A stretch of 64,000 nt of DNA, taken from Choricystis sp. odSpoLacu1 (Eukaryota > Chlorophyta > Trebouxiophyceae). The stretch lies in assembly GCA_958009055.1 (NCBI GenBank), contig OY253658.1, positions 489,684 to 553,683 of the forward strand, read 5' to 3'. This document shows, piece after piece, positions 9,575 to 21,336 of the stretch. The translations under genes and the position numbers were made by a program. The notes beneath the pieces were generated by a model. It saw nothing but the letters and a program-made list of their open reading frames with translations. It had not been told where the DNA came from and did not search any database. The first letter of the stretch is position 1. Each line of letters starts with the position of its first letter.

Positions 9575-10240
9575 TCACGCCTGCCTCCCAAACACCAGCA
9601 AAAAGTTATTCGCCGGCATGTCCACCACCTCCTCCAGCTCCAGCCCCACGGTAGCAGCGGCGACAGCCACCTCGGCGCGCGCGTCTCGGTACCCCCACTC
9701 CGCGTTGCGTGTCCTCAGACTCGCGTCAAACGCGGCGTCCGATGGAGTCGCGGGGGCGCCATCCACCGCGAACGGGCCGTACAGAAACAGTTTGCCTTCA
9801 TTGCCCAGCACGGCGGCCGCGCCAGCCAGCAGGCCCGGCGTCACGGCCCACGGCGCGATGTGGGTCACGTTGGCGGCAAAGACGGATGAGTATGTGCCGT
9901 CATCACCACCGCCTGGCCGAGGCCACGTGGATGGATTAGAGGACGCGTCCAACACCAAGGGCTCCGCCACATTGGTCAAGCCGGCGCAGTGCGCTGCGAT
10001 CGACCCAAAACAACTCGCGTCGACATCAGTCGGGTGCCACTCCAGCCGCGGCGTCGCGGCTGCAAAAAACGCAACATGCTGGCCCGTGCCCGACGCAATC
10101 TCCAGCACGTGCCCTGTAGCCGGCAGGCGGGGTGTTAACACGTCCAGGATGGGGGCCTTGTTGCGGTCTGCGGCAGCGGCAAACAGGGCGGCGCCCGCGG
10201 TGGCGTGTGCGTCCATGGAGCGGTCGACGCGGGAGGACAT
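9575..10240 (-). CDS. METTL26: METTL26-like (DUF938) SAM-dependent methyltransferase
   Basis: 221 residues from the ATG at 10238-10240. The sequence follows the DUF938 family throughout: an entry motif DRNKAPILDVL, motif I VLEIASGTGQHVAFFA, the signature LEWHPTDVD, then NVTHIAPWAVTPGLLAGAA, LFLYGPFAVDG and FDASLRTRNAEWGYRD near the C terminus. These cover the Rossmann AdoMet site and family-specific segments; the substrate is unknown for eukaryotic members. The frame stays open upstream to 10711. An alternative ATG at 10328-10330 would add an Arg/Pro-rich 30-residue leader with no acidic residues, which could be an organelle presequence; I chose the downstream start because the domain begins there. 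Confidence 0.85.
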   Translation of the reverse strand: MSSRVDRSMDAHATAGAALFAAAADRNKAPILDVLTPRLPATGHVLEIASGTGQHVAFFAAATPRLEWHPTDVDASCFGSIAAHCAGLTNVAEPLVLDASSNPSTWPRPGGGDDGTYSSVFAANVTHIAPWAVTPGLLAGAAAVLGNEGKLFLYGPFAVDGAPATPSDAAFDASLRTRNAEWGYRDARAEVAVAAATVGLELEEVVDMPANNFLLVFGRQA

Positions 10241-10790
10241 GGGGGGGGGGGGGCGACGAGGTATGCTGTGGTGTGCCGGGCGAGTGAAGAGGGTGGGAGG
10301 CGGCGGGAGGCGCGTCGAACGCGGCCGCATTGGGGAGGTGTTGAAACGTCGGGTTGTGTGTTGGTTTTTCGACGCGCACAACCAACCCACCTCAAAAACG
10401 ACGTCACCCCCTTGCCCGCCTACTGAGACACTCTCACCTCTGGCCTGGCTTCTGCCCAGGCCGCGGAAGGCGCGTTGAAACGCCGTCGCTTTGGGTTGCA
10501 GAACGCGTGAAAACGCCGAAGTTGTTTGCACGCGCAAAACGCTGACCCGCCTTGGTTTTCTCCGCGCCCCCTCACACACCTGCCCAGCCCTCTGGCCTCT
10601 CCCCCAGGCGGCCACACAGCTTGCCCGCGGCGGCGGGCGAGCATTTCGGTTGGGAGAGAAACACACAACGCGTGAAAACGTTTGGTGTGTTTTTTTCGGC
10701 GGTTTTTGCACGCGCTAACCTCCATCAACCCCCCGCCTTGCTTCTCTCTACATACCCCCCCCCCCCTCTCACCCACACCCCTACTACACA
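10241..10790. promoter_or_regulatory. Upstream region of the METTL26-like gene with repeated CGCGT(T/G)GAAACG elements
   Basis: 550 bp between the EDR2-like stop codon and the methyltransferase start. It contains two near-identical copies of AACGCGTGAAAACG (about 10501 and 10666) and a related GGCGCGTTGAAACGCCG (about 10466). Each of the two main copies is followed by a TTTGCACGCGC or TTTTTGCACGCGC block, and a TTTTTTCGGCGG element lies near 10690. ACGCGT resembles the MluI cell-cycle box, and TTTCGGCG resembles E2F-like sites. Function is inference only. Confidence 0.35.
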
Positions 10791-13523
10791 CTAACCCTCC
10801 GGCCTCTGCCCCGGCGGCCACAACCGCCCCGTCGCCGTCTCCAGGTACCGCCCCGTCATCAAATCCACCCGCGCCAACCGCACCGTCCCCAGCAACGCTT
10901 CTGGGAGTTCATCCCGCGCGTGCCCCTCCATCACGATGGCCATGTCGACGACGACCGATTTGGTGGCCCCCATGACGAGGCCCACGACGGTGGTGGCGAC
11001 GGAGGAGGAGGAGACGTTGACGTCGACTTCAAAATAATTTGGGCCGCGCGCGTACCGTTGGGCCAGTTTGTGGCCGAGAAGGCAGGGCGTGGTGCCGACC
11101 GATTGTTTAACGATCCAGGAGCCTTCTGTGACGCGGGGAATCAGTTTAAACGTGCCATCCCTGCGGTGGTTGGCGTCGGGCGAGTCGCCGCCCGCGAGGA
11201 AGCGCGCGAGAGCGAGATCGAATGGGGACGAGAGAGGCGGCATGGCGTCGGACAAAGCGGAGGCAAATGAGGAGAAGGGTGGGGCGTGAGGGAGCGAGGG
11301 TGGGCGGCCGGGCGGGGCCACACTCTCCGCGCGCTCCAGCGCGGACGACGACGCGTCGCCGCCGTCGCAGCCGTCCTCATCCGGCACTGCGGGCGCCGCC
11401 CGATCAGCCGCCCACGAAATGACGACGGAGAGGGGCGTAGCCCCTGGGATCATCAAATTCACCACAAACAAAAACGGCGCAGGCGAGTGCGTGATCGACG
11501 GCAAAAACCTGGCAACATTAAACGTGGGCGCGTCCAAGTCGAGAAGATCGACAGCCGCCAACGACAGCATCGGCTCCCCCGCATCAATCTTGCGGTGGTC
11601 GTCCAGGTAGGTGGGGCCACGCACCTTGAACCCGGCGGCGCCGGGGCAGGACCAGAATTGGTGGGGCATGGTGCCGGCCGCGTCGGACGATGCGCGAGCA
11701 GAGAGGGTGGTGCCGACGCCCGGAGTGGCGGCCAGGCCGGGGCGGGACGGAGACGCGGGAAGAAGCGTAGTGGTGGTAGGGGCGATGCAGCCACCACCAC
11801 CACCTCCCACGACCGAGGGCGATCTGCGGAAAATGGACCTCGAGTGCGTCAACGACGACGACCGCGCGGCCGCGGCAGCGCGCGTGCCGCCGTCGTCGCT
11901 GTACGCGACACCCGCAGGCGGCGCCGTCGCAGACCGACTGCCGGCTAAAAAGGGCCGCGCCACAAATCTCTCCGCTTCCGCCTGGTTTTTGAGGGCGATG
12001 GAGCGGCGGGCCAGGGGGAGAAGGAGGGCGCCCCAGGCAGGGGCGGCGAGCGCGCGGCCGATGGGGCCTGCAGCACGCAAGGCGGCTAACGCCCCCCCGG
12101 CGTCCAGCTTGGCGACGTGAGTGACCAGGGTTTCGCCACATGCGCGCGCCGGGTCGTACTCGGGCAGCAACGGCGCAAACGTGTAGCCGGAGGACAGGAC
12201 GCGGCCGCGGACGGCGGGCAGGAGCGTTGGCCTGCCGCTCCGCCACTCTGCCGCAGCTGCAGCAGCCGCCACGCTACCCGCCCCCACTTCCTCATCCGCA
12301 GACGTATACAACACAACATACTGGCCGTCATCATCCCGGCGCCACGTGCGTTTGAGGAGAAGATCACGTGGTGCGGCCAGCAACCCTCCAATCGGCCCCG
12401 CCGCCCGCCACCTCACGCCCAGGTACTGGGTGTGGGCATCCACCACGCGCAGTAGGGTGGGTGGGTCGGGGCCAAAGGCGGTGCCGCCGTCCACTTCGGA
12501 GCGGAGCAGGGTGGAGGCGCAGAGGCGGGGCGGGGCGCGCACGACGAATGATTCGACGAGGACATCGTCTCCGTCTGCGTCACGTCCGACGTACACGGTG
12601 ACACCGTCCTCGGTGTACCAGGGGGTGAGGCCGACCGGGTCGGCGCCGCCACCGGTGGCGGAGGGGGCGGGGATCTCCACCCCAGGTGGCGCGCGGGCGC
12701 GGCGGGCGGCGGCTGCATCCGCTGCGGCCTGCAACGTGCGCGTCAAATCCAGCTCCAGCTGGCTGGCCGAGTTGGCGCGGGGTGCGGGGGATGCAGAGCG
12801 TTGCCCAGCCGCGGCCGCAGCCGCGGCAGCCAAATCACTGCCTCTGCCCACGCTGCGCCCGCGGCCGCGCCAGCGGCCACCCTCGCGCCCAGCTTTGGGG
12901 GTGTCGATGCCTGTGGCCAGGGTGGTGGGTGGTGGAGCAGTGGCTGGCCCAGCGGCCCCAAGTGCGGTCGTCAGCGCTGCGTGCCACTCGGCTGCGGCAT
13001 CCGCACCCTCGCACGCGAACGACGCCGTGCTGCCATCAGGCGCCACCAAGGAAAACCTGTGCAGCTCCTTGTCTTCAGCAGCCCCCGTCAGCAGGGCCCA
13101 CAGGGCGTGGTGTTGTTTGGTGGAGAGGGCAGAGTAGCGGCGCGGAGAGACCGGTGTCACGCGCGTCCCCGCCACCAGCGGCCACACGCGGCCGTAGGGG
13201 GAGGCGGTGTCTTCGGCTTTGGCACGCGTGCAGAAGCGGTCGCTGGGGAGTGTGGATGGGAGGGTGAGAGGAGGCGAACGCGGCATTGCGGACGACCGTT
13301 TTTTATGTGAACGATGCCAGCCGCCCACGCAGCCTCTCTCCTCCCTCTCCTCTTCCTTCCTCTCTCACCTGTACAACACCGCGTAACGCTTCTTGGCGAT
13401 GCCGGGCACGACCGTGCTTTCGCGGTAGAGCAGGCCCTCCAAAAGCGGAGGGCCGACTGCGCAGCCGTCGCTCGGGCCACCATCGCCCGGGCCGCCCGCG
13501 GGTGGCGAGCTGCCGGCAGACAT
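10791..13523 (-). CDS. EDR2: EDR2-like PH-START-DUF1336 lipid-binding protein
   Basis: Two exons on the minus strand: 13369-13523 and 10791-13242, 868 residues. The junction joins KKRYAVLY to SDRFCTR inside a PH domain. A PH domain (residues ~17-130: LLEGLLYRES, KKRYAVLY, HALWALL, ASFACEGADAAAEWHAAL) is followed by a START-like region (~195-430: PRLCASTLL, DGQYVVLYTS, RGRVLSSGY, ETLVTHVAKLD). The C-terminal DUF1336/EDR2_C domain (~565-868) reads FWSCPGAAGFKVRGPTYLDD, then KQSVGTTPCLLGHKL, YFEVDVNVSSSSVA and ELPEALLGTVRL. These segments define the Arabidopsis EDR2 family, which binds phosphoinositide/sterol-type lipids at membranes and mitochondria. Start codons of this gene and the next one are only 90 bp apart and divergent. 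Confidence 0.88.
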
Positions 13524-13613
13524 GGTGACAAGGAACAGAGAGGGAAGGAGAGGAAGAGCAGGCAAAGGGAAAGAGATGTGAAGAAGTAGAAAAACGTCAC
13601 TTCTCCGACCCAA
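13524..13613. promoter_or_regulatory. Very short divergent promoter (90 bp)
   Basis: The only sequence between the start codons of the EDR2-like gene and the oxygenase gene. It is purine-rich on the plus strand (AGAGGGAAGG, GGAAAGAG) with an ACGTCAC element at 13593-13599. Both core promoters and 5' UTRs must fit here or overlap the coding regions. Confidence 0.45.
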
Positions 13614-14681
13614 ATGCCTGCCCCACCTCTCTGCCGCGTCCCCGTCATCGACGTGACGTCTCCCGACGCGCCCGCTGCCATCGCGGCGGCTGCATCGACC
13701 TTGGGCGCGTTCTACGCGACGCACACGGGGGTGCGGCAGTCCACGGTGGACGCGCTGCTGGGCGCAAGCCGTGACTTTTTCGACGCGCCGCCCGACATCA
13801 AGCGGCGGTACACGGCAGCGCCCCCCAGCTTCAGGGGGTACACACCGTTGGAAGGTAAAGTTAAGTGTGGGGTGTGGAAAGAGCGACAGGTTGCTGCTTT
13901 TTTTTCTCTCTTTCTCAACCCACCCCACCACCCCAACTCCCAGATGAAAAACTGTCCTCCGACGCAAACGCCCCCTCCGACCTGAAGGAAGGCCTCTATT
14001 TTGGGCGGGACGACCCGGGGGCGACGCTGCCCCTGCACGGCGCCAACGTGTGGCCCTCAGAAACAGACGCCCCCGGCCTCCAACCCGCCGTGACCACCGC
14101 ATTCAGCGACCTGGAGTCCGCCGCAACAGCCATGCTGCCCTTGATGGGCGTCGCCCTGGGTGTCGGCCCCACCTTTTTCGTGGACGCGTTTTCGGTGGGC
14201 CCCCCGATGTCGTTTCTGCGCCCGCTTCGATACGCTGTCGCCTCCCCCGCCATCGCTGCCGCCCGCCTGGGCGCGGGTGCACACACCGACTACGGCTTTG
14301 TCACGCTGCTGGTGACGGATGGGGTGCCGGGGCTGCAGGTGGACGTGGGTGGCGGCGACTGGCGCGGAGTGCCGAATTTAGGTGAGGCAGTTGCTGCCGC
14401 TGGTACCCCCCCCTCCTCCACCAACCGAAGCTGCCATCTTTGTCAACGTTGGTGACATGCTGCAACGCTGGTCCAACGGGCGCTGGCGCAGCGCGCCGCA
14501 CAGGGTGGCGGTGCCGACGGCACGCGACCGCTGTTCGGCGGCGTTCTTTTTTGACCCCCCGTTTGAGTGTGTGGTGAAGTGTGTGCCGGGAGGTGATGAT
14601 GAAGCACTCATCGCGTCCCCTGTGCGGTATGGCGACTACCTGCTGGCCAAGTACAGGGCGACGCATGAATCGTTTGAGTGA
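13614..14681 (+). CDS. 2-oxoglutarate/Fe(II)-dependent oxygenase (isopenicillin-N-synthase-like)
   Basis: Three exons: 13614-13854, 13944-14381, 14431-14681, giving 309 residues; the second intron is only 49 nt. The N-terminal domain reads VPVIDVTSPD, LGAFYATHTGV, and FRGYTPLEDEKLSSD across the first junction. The catalytic core is complete: HTDYGFVTLL provides the first His and Asp, PHRVAVP the distal His, and RCSAAFFFDP the Arg that binds 2-oxoglutarate. AAIFVNVGDMLQRWSNGRWRS is the conserved segment before the distal His, shown here only as VNVGDMLQRWSNG. Length and layout match cytosolic plant and fungal IPNS-like oxygenases. Substrate is not predictable; no pathway neighbours help. Confidence 0.87.
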
Positions 14682-15174
14682 GAGGGGGGGGGGGGGGGCG
14701 GTGGCTGTGTGTGTGTGTATAGACTCTTTAAAACTGTTTCTCTTTGTGATCCAAAGCCTGGGCCTCGCTTGTGGCAGTCTGTGGCGCGTGTTTGTGGGGG
14801 GAACGGGTAATGGTGGCGGGGGGCGGGGGGGTGGAGGCGGGAAGTGTTGAGGAGGTGTGGACAGGCAATGCAAGCAAATTAGGTTTGACACCTGATCCTC
14901 TCCTTACCCTGGAACAACACCCCTCTTTTCCAGCCATACATCCACACACACAAGCTCCCACGCTCTAGTCTGCGTTGTGGGGACATCGGGCGCCGCCCCG
15001 CGGCTTCCTGGCTGGGGAAGGTGTCACGAGAGAAAAACGCCCAAGCAAACGTTCGCTGCGCATCTCACTCCCTTTCTTTTTCGTTGCCAGCTCTCGACAC
15101 GCGCTGCATTGAAACGCCCCCGACCCTTGTTCTAGCTCACGCACCCCCCCAGCGTCCACACACGCACCCGCGCA
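14682..15174. other. Intergenic between oxygenase and MoaC genes
   Basis: Begins with a G14 run and GT repeats in the oxygenase 3' UTR, then G-rich and CT-rich segments, ending in a C/A-rich 5' flank of the MoaC gene. No coding, RNA or repeat feature is supported. Confidence 0.5.
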
Positions 15175-16026
15175 ATGCGCCGCGCCGCCCAGGCAGCCGT
15201 CACAGCGCTTGCTGCGCGGCAACCCCACACCGCATTCACCCCTGCCCCGCTCTCCACCCTGGCGGCCGTGCTGTCCCCCGCCACGCCCGCGCTGGAGGTG
15301 TCGACGTCGGAGTGGGAGGTGAGTGGGGGGGAATTAGGGGGAAAGGGAGGCGAGGCGCTGGAAAACCAGCGCACACCCTCGCACACCGCATGCGTCCCCT
15401 CCCTCCACCCTGGCCCTCACTCGACACCCCTCCAGGACGCCGCCTACACCACCCCCGGCCTCGTCGGCGCCCCCTTCACTCCCTGCCCCCGCCGCCCCCT
15501 GCCCCCCGCGAGAATGGTGGTGCGGCCGCCCCGCGCCACTGCTGGCCTGCACTCGCTGACCCACGTCGACGTGTCCGGCCAAGCCTCCATGGTCAACGTG
15601 GCATCCAAGCCCGTCACCGCCCGCGTGGCGGCTGCGTCTGCCCGCGTCACGCTGGGCGCGACCGCGTTTGCGGCGGTGGCGGCCAACGCGGTGGCCAAGG
15701 GGGATGTTTTGGCGGCGGCGCGGTTGGCGGGGGTGATGGGGGCCAAAGCGACGCCAGCCCTCATCCCGCTGTGCCACACAGTGCCTTTAGACGGTGTCCA
15801 GATGACCATCACGCTGGATAGCGCTGCGTCTGCGGTGGACATCACGGCCACTGCGGCTGCGACCGCACGCACTGGCGTGGAGATGGAAGCTTTGACCGCT
15901 GCCTCTGCAGCCGCCCTCACCGTCTACGACATGACAAAAGCACTGTCCCGAGAGTCCACGATCGAGTGGGTGCGGCTGGTCTCCAAGGAGGGAGGGAAGA
16001 GTGGGTTGTGGAGGCGAGAGGGGTGA
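15175..16026 (+). CDS. CNX3: Cyclic pyranopterin monophosphate synthase, mitochondrial-type (MoaC/CNX3)
   Basis: Two exons, 15175-15318 and 15436-16026, 244 residues. The intron (117 nt) is a multiple of three and open, so a retained form would also be translatable, but GTGAGT/CTCCAG are strong sites. MoaC converts the MoaA product to cyclic pyranopterin monophosphate in the first step of molybdenum cofactor synthesis. Seen are HVDVSGQASMVNVASKP, AKGDVLAAARLAGVMGAK, the active-site segment LIPLCHTVPLDG, TGVEMEALTAAS and VYDMTKAL. The leader MRRAAQAAVTALAARQ is Arg/Ala-rich without acids, typical of mitochondrial import, as in plant CNX3. MoaA/CNX2 is not in the window. Confidence 0.93.
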   Translation: MRRAAQAAVTALAARQPHTAFTPAPLSTLAAVLSPATPALEVSTSEWEVSGGELGGKGGEALENQRTPSHTACVPSLHPGPHSTPLQDAAYTTPGLVGAPFTPCPRRPLPPARMVVRPPRATAGLHSLTHVDVSGQASMVNVASKPVTARVAAASARVTLGATAFAAVAANAVAKGDVLAAARLAGVMGAKATPALIPLCHTVPLDGVQMTITLDSAASAVDITATAAATARTGVEMEALTAASAAALTVYDMTKALSRESTIEWVRLVSKEGGKSGLWRREG

Positions 16027-16415
16027 GTGATTGTTTTCGTTGCAGAGACGCCACGACGCTGCGCACACACAAACTCGGCACACACGGCTGCCTGCGGCCG
16101 CAGTGTGTGTTAGTCAAAGTGTCTGTTACGTGATTTGAGTGGTTTGTTTTTTTTGATTGATGTGGGGGGAGGTGTGGTGTGTGTAGGTGGGGGTTGGTGG
16201 GAGGGGGGGGTGGTTGGTGGGTGCTTTTCGGGCAGCCACACACACAAGCCACACACAAAAAGTGCACCCGGCACCTGTGTGTTGAGGTGGCGTGGGCCTC
16301 GGGGACAAGAAGGAAAAAAATATCGAACACTCGAGCATTTTGCGTCTCTAACACTCACGCGCTTCCCCCGACTCCTCACGCGCCCTCCCCTGCCCACACG
16401 CCCTCTCACCCTCCC
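16027..16415. other. Intergenic between MoaC and DUF506 genes
   Basis: T/G-rich and CACACA-rich sequence containing the MoaC 3' UTR and the 5' flank of the DUF506 gene. Open frames here on both strands are low-complexity (Thr/His/Pro) and lack similarity. Nothing further is supported. Confidence 0.5.
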
Positions 16416-17853
16416 ATGCGGCGCACTCCCAGCTCGCGGTGCCTCCGTCAGTCGGCGGGCCGCCCCCCCCTGCCCAACCGGGCGCACGCCAGCGCGGCCC
16501 AACGCACAAACGTCTCCCACCAGAACTTTGCGCCCGCAGGCGCGGTTGAACGCCACCCGCTGGCCGCCTCCGCGCTGGCCCCCTTCATGTTTGACCTTGA
16601 GGTGAGTGTGTGGCCGCCTGGGCGCAGGGCACGGGTTTGTGGGGCGGGATTTGGGGTGGTGATGGCGCGAAACGGGCATGGGTGCTGCGTGCGCGCCACC
16701 CTGCCCGTTTTCACGCCTCCGACGCTGGCAACCCACTACCCGCGCCCGCCTCCCGGCACCCCCTCCGCCCCCGCATTGGGCCCTCCTGCTTACGAGTGCG
16801 CGCCCCGGTGGGCAGCGGGCGGGCCGGGAGGCGGGTTGGGCCGCAGCCCCAGGGGCGTGCCGCGCACATTCGGCGCACGCTCCTGCTCGCGCGCGGCGCA
16901 AGAGGTACCGCTCCTGTACCTGCTACCCTCCTGTTCGCACAACCTTCTGTGTCGACACCCCTCCCCACGCGACTGAGGGCAGCTGTGTTGCCGTGTCTGT
17001 GCCCACCCTTTGTTTGTGTCCAACCGACACCCCCCACCCCCACCCCCACCCACCAACACAGGACGACCCCGCCCCCGCCCCTTCCCCCCCTATCGACCCC
17101 GCTGTCGCCGCCGACGCCGCCCGCGTCGCCGTACTGGCGTCCCCGGCGACACCCTACGAAGCAACTCTGGCGGCGGCTGCCGCGGCTGCTGCGCCCCACG
17201 CGCCTACAACGGCTGCCCTGGCGTCTGCTCTCTCCGCCGACGGCCACGCTGCCTCTGTCCGCACTGTCACCGGGGGCGGCTCCGGCACGGCCTGCTTCAA
17301 CAACCTGAAACATGAGCACGTGGTTGTGACCCCCCCGTCCGCAGTCGCCTCCCCTGCCGCCCCCCCGGTCATCGTGGACGCCTCTTTCCGCGACGCCCTC
17401 GCGGTAGTCTCCCCCCCCCCCTCCCTCGCCGCCCTCATCGCCGCCCTGCCCCCCATCTGGACGGGGTCCTTGGACCGCCTGGAAGCCGTCGTCCGCATCG
17501 TGGCCGACCGGACGCGGGCGGCGCTGGCGTCGGACGGGCGGCCGACGCCGCCGTGGCGCACCGCGTCGGCGCTGCTGTCCAAGTGGCGCCCCACGCCGCG
17601 CCAGTTGACGACTGCATCCTCTTCTTCCTCCTCGTACTCCTCCACGTGCGGCGACGACTGCTGCCTGGATGGCGCTGCGTCGCCGCCTGGGCCGTTGCCG
17701 CCGCCACCGCGCGCGGTGGCAGCCGCCCCTAAAGGCGGCTCGCCCGCCGTGTCCCAGCTGTCGGCCGCCCTGGCAGCAGGGCGGGCGACGGTGGATGTGG
17801 CCATGGCGGCGGTGGGGCCGGCGGTGAGGACTGTGCGGTGGGGTTCGGCGTGA
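16416..17853 (+). CDS. DUF506 (PDDEXK-like) family protein
   Basis: Two exons, 16416-16601 and 17062-17853 (325 residues); the intron of 460 nt is long for this window. The family signature is clear: GSGTACFNNLKHEHVVV, then VIVDASFRDALAVVSP (equivalent to the usual IVDxxFRxxFxIA), LAALIAALPPIWTGSLDRLE, VVRIVADRTRAAL and PPWRTASALLSKWRP. DUF506 is a family of green plants and algae distantly related to PDDEXK nucleases; members are linked to stress and root-hair phenotypes and biochemical activity is unproven. The Ser-rich stretch SSSSSSYSS and a Cys-containing CGDDCC segment follow the core. Presence of this family is one of the better lineage hints in the window. Confidence 0.82.
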
Positions 17854-18325
17854 GAGGCTGATAAAGATCCTAGCCCCCCTCTCCGAGACACACTTTTCAT
17901 TTTGGGCGTCTTTCCCTCCCCCTTGCTTTGGGCGATATCTTGACTTTGTGCCTTGACTGGTTGATTGTTCCACACTCCCCTATCCCTCTATAGTTGGCGC
18001 GTTTTTTCTTTTCCAAAACGTAGACTTCTTTATTCATCCCATCACCATCGATTCTTCCCGCCGAAACCCCGTTTTCGGCGTTGTGACCCCTCCCCCCCTT
18101 TTTTTTTGAACTCGCCTGAGAGCGTCCCACACGACGCGGCATGCGCGTGCCGCGAGGACGGGGGTTGGAAAAAACCGTTCCGTTTTTTCTTTTCTATTGC
18201 ATTGCGTTTTGTGCGTGTGTAAGAAGACGATTTTTTTCTCCCTGCGTTTCCGCGTCCGCGCACATGCTGCGGGTGCGTTGGGCGCTTGTGCACATTTAAA
18301 AACACACAATTGTAAACCCTCTCTT
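17854..18325. other. Intergenic between convergent DUF506 and TrmA-like genes
   Basis: T-rich in both orientations (several T6-T9 runs). On the minus strand an AATAAA near 18031 may be the poly(A) signal of the TrmA-like gene. Local GC content is clearly lower than in coding DNA. No gene seen. Confidence 0.45.
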
Positions 18326-19735
18326 CTATCGCCTCACAAACACGGCCGCCGCCTCCACCGCGTCCGACCCCGGGAAAAACACGCGCGCCGCGCTCGCGCG
18401 CAGCGCCCATCGCCCGGCGGCGAGGATGGTGTCCCCATCCCTTGCGAGTGAAGGAAAGTGGCACGATATGTAGACCAGGGTGTGGAGGGAGGGTGGTGGC
18501 GAGGTGGCGAGCAGGCGGCAGAGGGCGGGCTCGAGGCCTTTGCGCGGCGGGTCGACGACGGCGCCATCGCCGAGCGCCAACACGCCGCCCGCTGCAGCCG
18601 CGCCAGCGGCGGTTGCTTGGAAGGTTAGTGTCGGCGGATCCCTTCCCACAGCCCGCGCTTCCTCCTGCAGCCGGGCAGCGGAGGCGGCAAAGGGGGCGGC
18701 GCCAGCAGGGTTGACGTCGACAGCGGTGACACCCCCCGGCCCCCCTGCGCGCGCGGCCAGCGCGAACCCGACCGCCCCCGCGCCCGCGTGCAGGTCGATC
18801 AAAGCAGTCGGCATGACACCCTCCTCCTCCAGCGCGCCCCCCACATCGGCCAGCAGGTGAGAAAACGCTCGCGGGTTGGCCTGGCAAAAGGCAGGGCGAG
18901 TACGCGACCGCCGCGCCGCCCGCCGCTTGCCACGCAAAGGGGGGACCATGCAGATGAGCCCAGCCATCATGGGCCAGGATGGCGTTTCCAGGGGATGGTT
19001 GATGATTGTGGTGGATGGAGTGCAGGAGAGGGGTAGTGGAGCCATCACCATCACCACCATGCTCCGCCCACAACACCGTCGCCAGCTCGTCAGCAGCCGC
19101 ATCCCCGGCAGCATGCCCCCGTGGCCAGCCCCACACCAACGCCAGCTGGATCGGGGCGCCAGGGTCGGCGGCGACGTCGGCGTCGGCTGCATGCGCGGCG
19201 ACCGTCGCCTGAATGTAGCGCAGCCCTCCCGCTCCGGGGTCCTGTTCACTGTACAGCGGGGTGCGCAGGCGGCGCACGGTGTCGATAAGGACGGTCACAG
19301 CCGCATTGATGGAGGGGTGGTGCACGGCGCAGTGCGGAATGGGGGCGACGTCGTGCGTTCCAGCGCGAAACAGGCCGATCAAAGGGGAGTCGCGATCGCC
19401 GTGGCTGGCTCGCACTGCCAGCCGGGCGCGACACCGCCAGCCATGTGGGTCGACGGGGGGGGGCGGCCAGGGCAGTGGCGCGCCGCGTGCGGCCAGCCAG
19501 GCTGCTGCCGTGGCGCGTGCCGGCGGTTCTGCCAGGTCGGCGGAGCGGGTGCAGCCGTCGCAATCGGCTGCGTCAAAGTGGGGTCACACCAGCGTGTCGC
19601 CCTGTGGAGGCACGGCATGCGTTGTGCCACGGCCACCACACGGCTGGCGCACGCCGGGAGGGCGGCGGCCAGCGAGTGCACGAGTGTTCGTTCGCAATTG
19701 TGGGGAGGCGTTGCAAACCGGGGCCTCTCTCTCAT
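18326..19735 (-). pseudogene. TrmA/RumA-family RNA uracil-C5-methyltransferase, reading frame broken twice
   Basis: Coding similarity runs across three frames. Frame 1 (start near 19735 to ~19580) contains CLHRATRWCDP; frame 2 (~19580 to ~18890) contains HFDAADCDGCTR, the Cys cluster, then HGWRCRARLAVR and PIPHCAVHHPSI; frame 3 (~18890 to 18326) contains AFCQANPRAFSHLL, LIDLHAGAGAVGFALA, VVDPPRKGLEPAL and the nucleophile motif YISCHFPSLARDG. Together these are the order and motifs of TrmA/RumA enzymes, which make m5U in tRNA or rRNA with AdoMet. The first break is at a G4 run (19580-19583, C on the coding strand), the second at 18888-18897. All catalytic motifs survive, so assembly indels are as likely as true inactivation. 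The missing N-terminal TRAM portion, if any, is not seen. Confidence 0.6.
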
Positions 19736-19765
19736 CGCTTCATCTGCCCGCCATCCACCCACCAT

Positions 19766-19766
19766 G

Positions 19767-19798
<32 letters not shown>

Positions 19799-19810
19799 CA
19801 CACACACACA
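19766..19810. repeat. (CA)n microsatellite
   Basis: About 22 CA units with one CG interruption, lying between the TrmA-like start and the aminotransferase stop codon. The sequence is a simple dinucleotide repeat with no sign of coding. Confidence 0.9.
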
Positions 19811-19884
19811 AGGAACAAAGAACAGACCAGTTTTGTTTATAATAAAACTTTACACACACACAACATCTCGCGCCCCTCTTCTCA

Positions 19885-21336
<1,452 letters not shown>

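Noticed and set aside
15319..15435. MoaC intron retained as coding (frame stays open)
   Set aside because: GTGAGT and CTCCAG borders and the Gly/Lys-rich, non-conserved translation favour removal.
16711..17973. 420-residue minus-strand frame
   Set aside because: Antisense to the DUF506 exon and intron; Gly/Arg-rich and without similarity.
19585..19620. TrmA-like break explained as a 22-nt intron
   Set aside because: Far shorter than any intron in the window (minimum 49 nt) and lacking consensus; a one-base indel explains it better.
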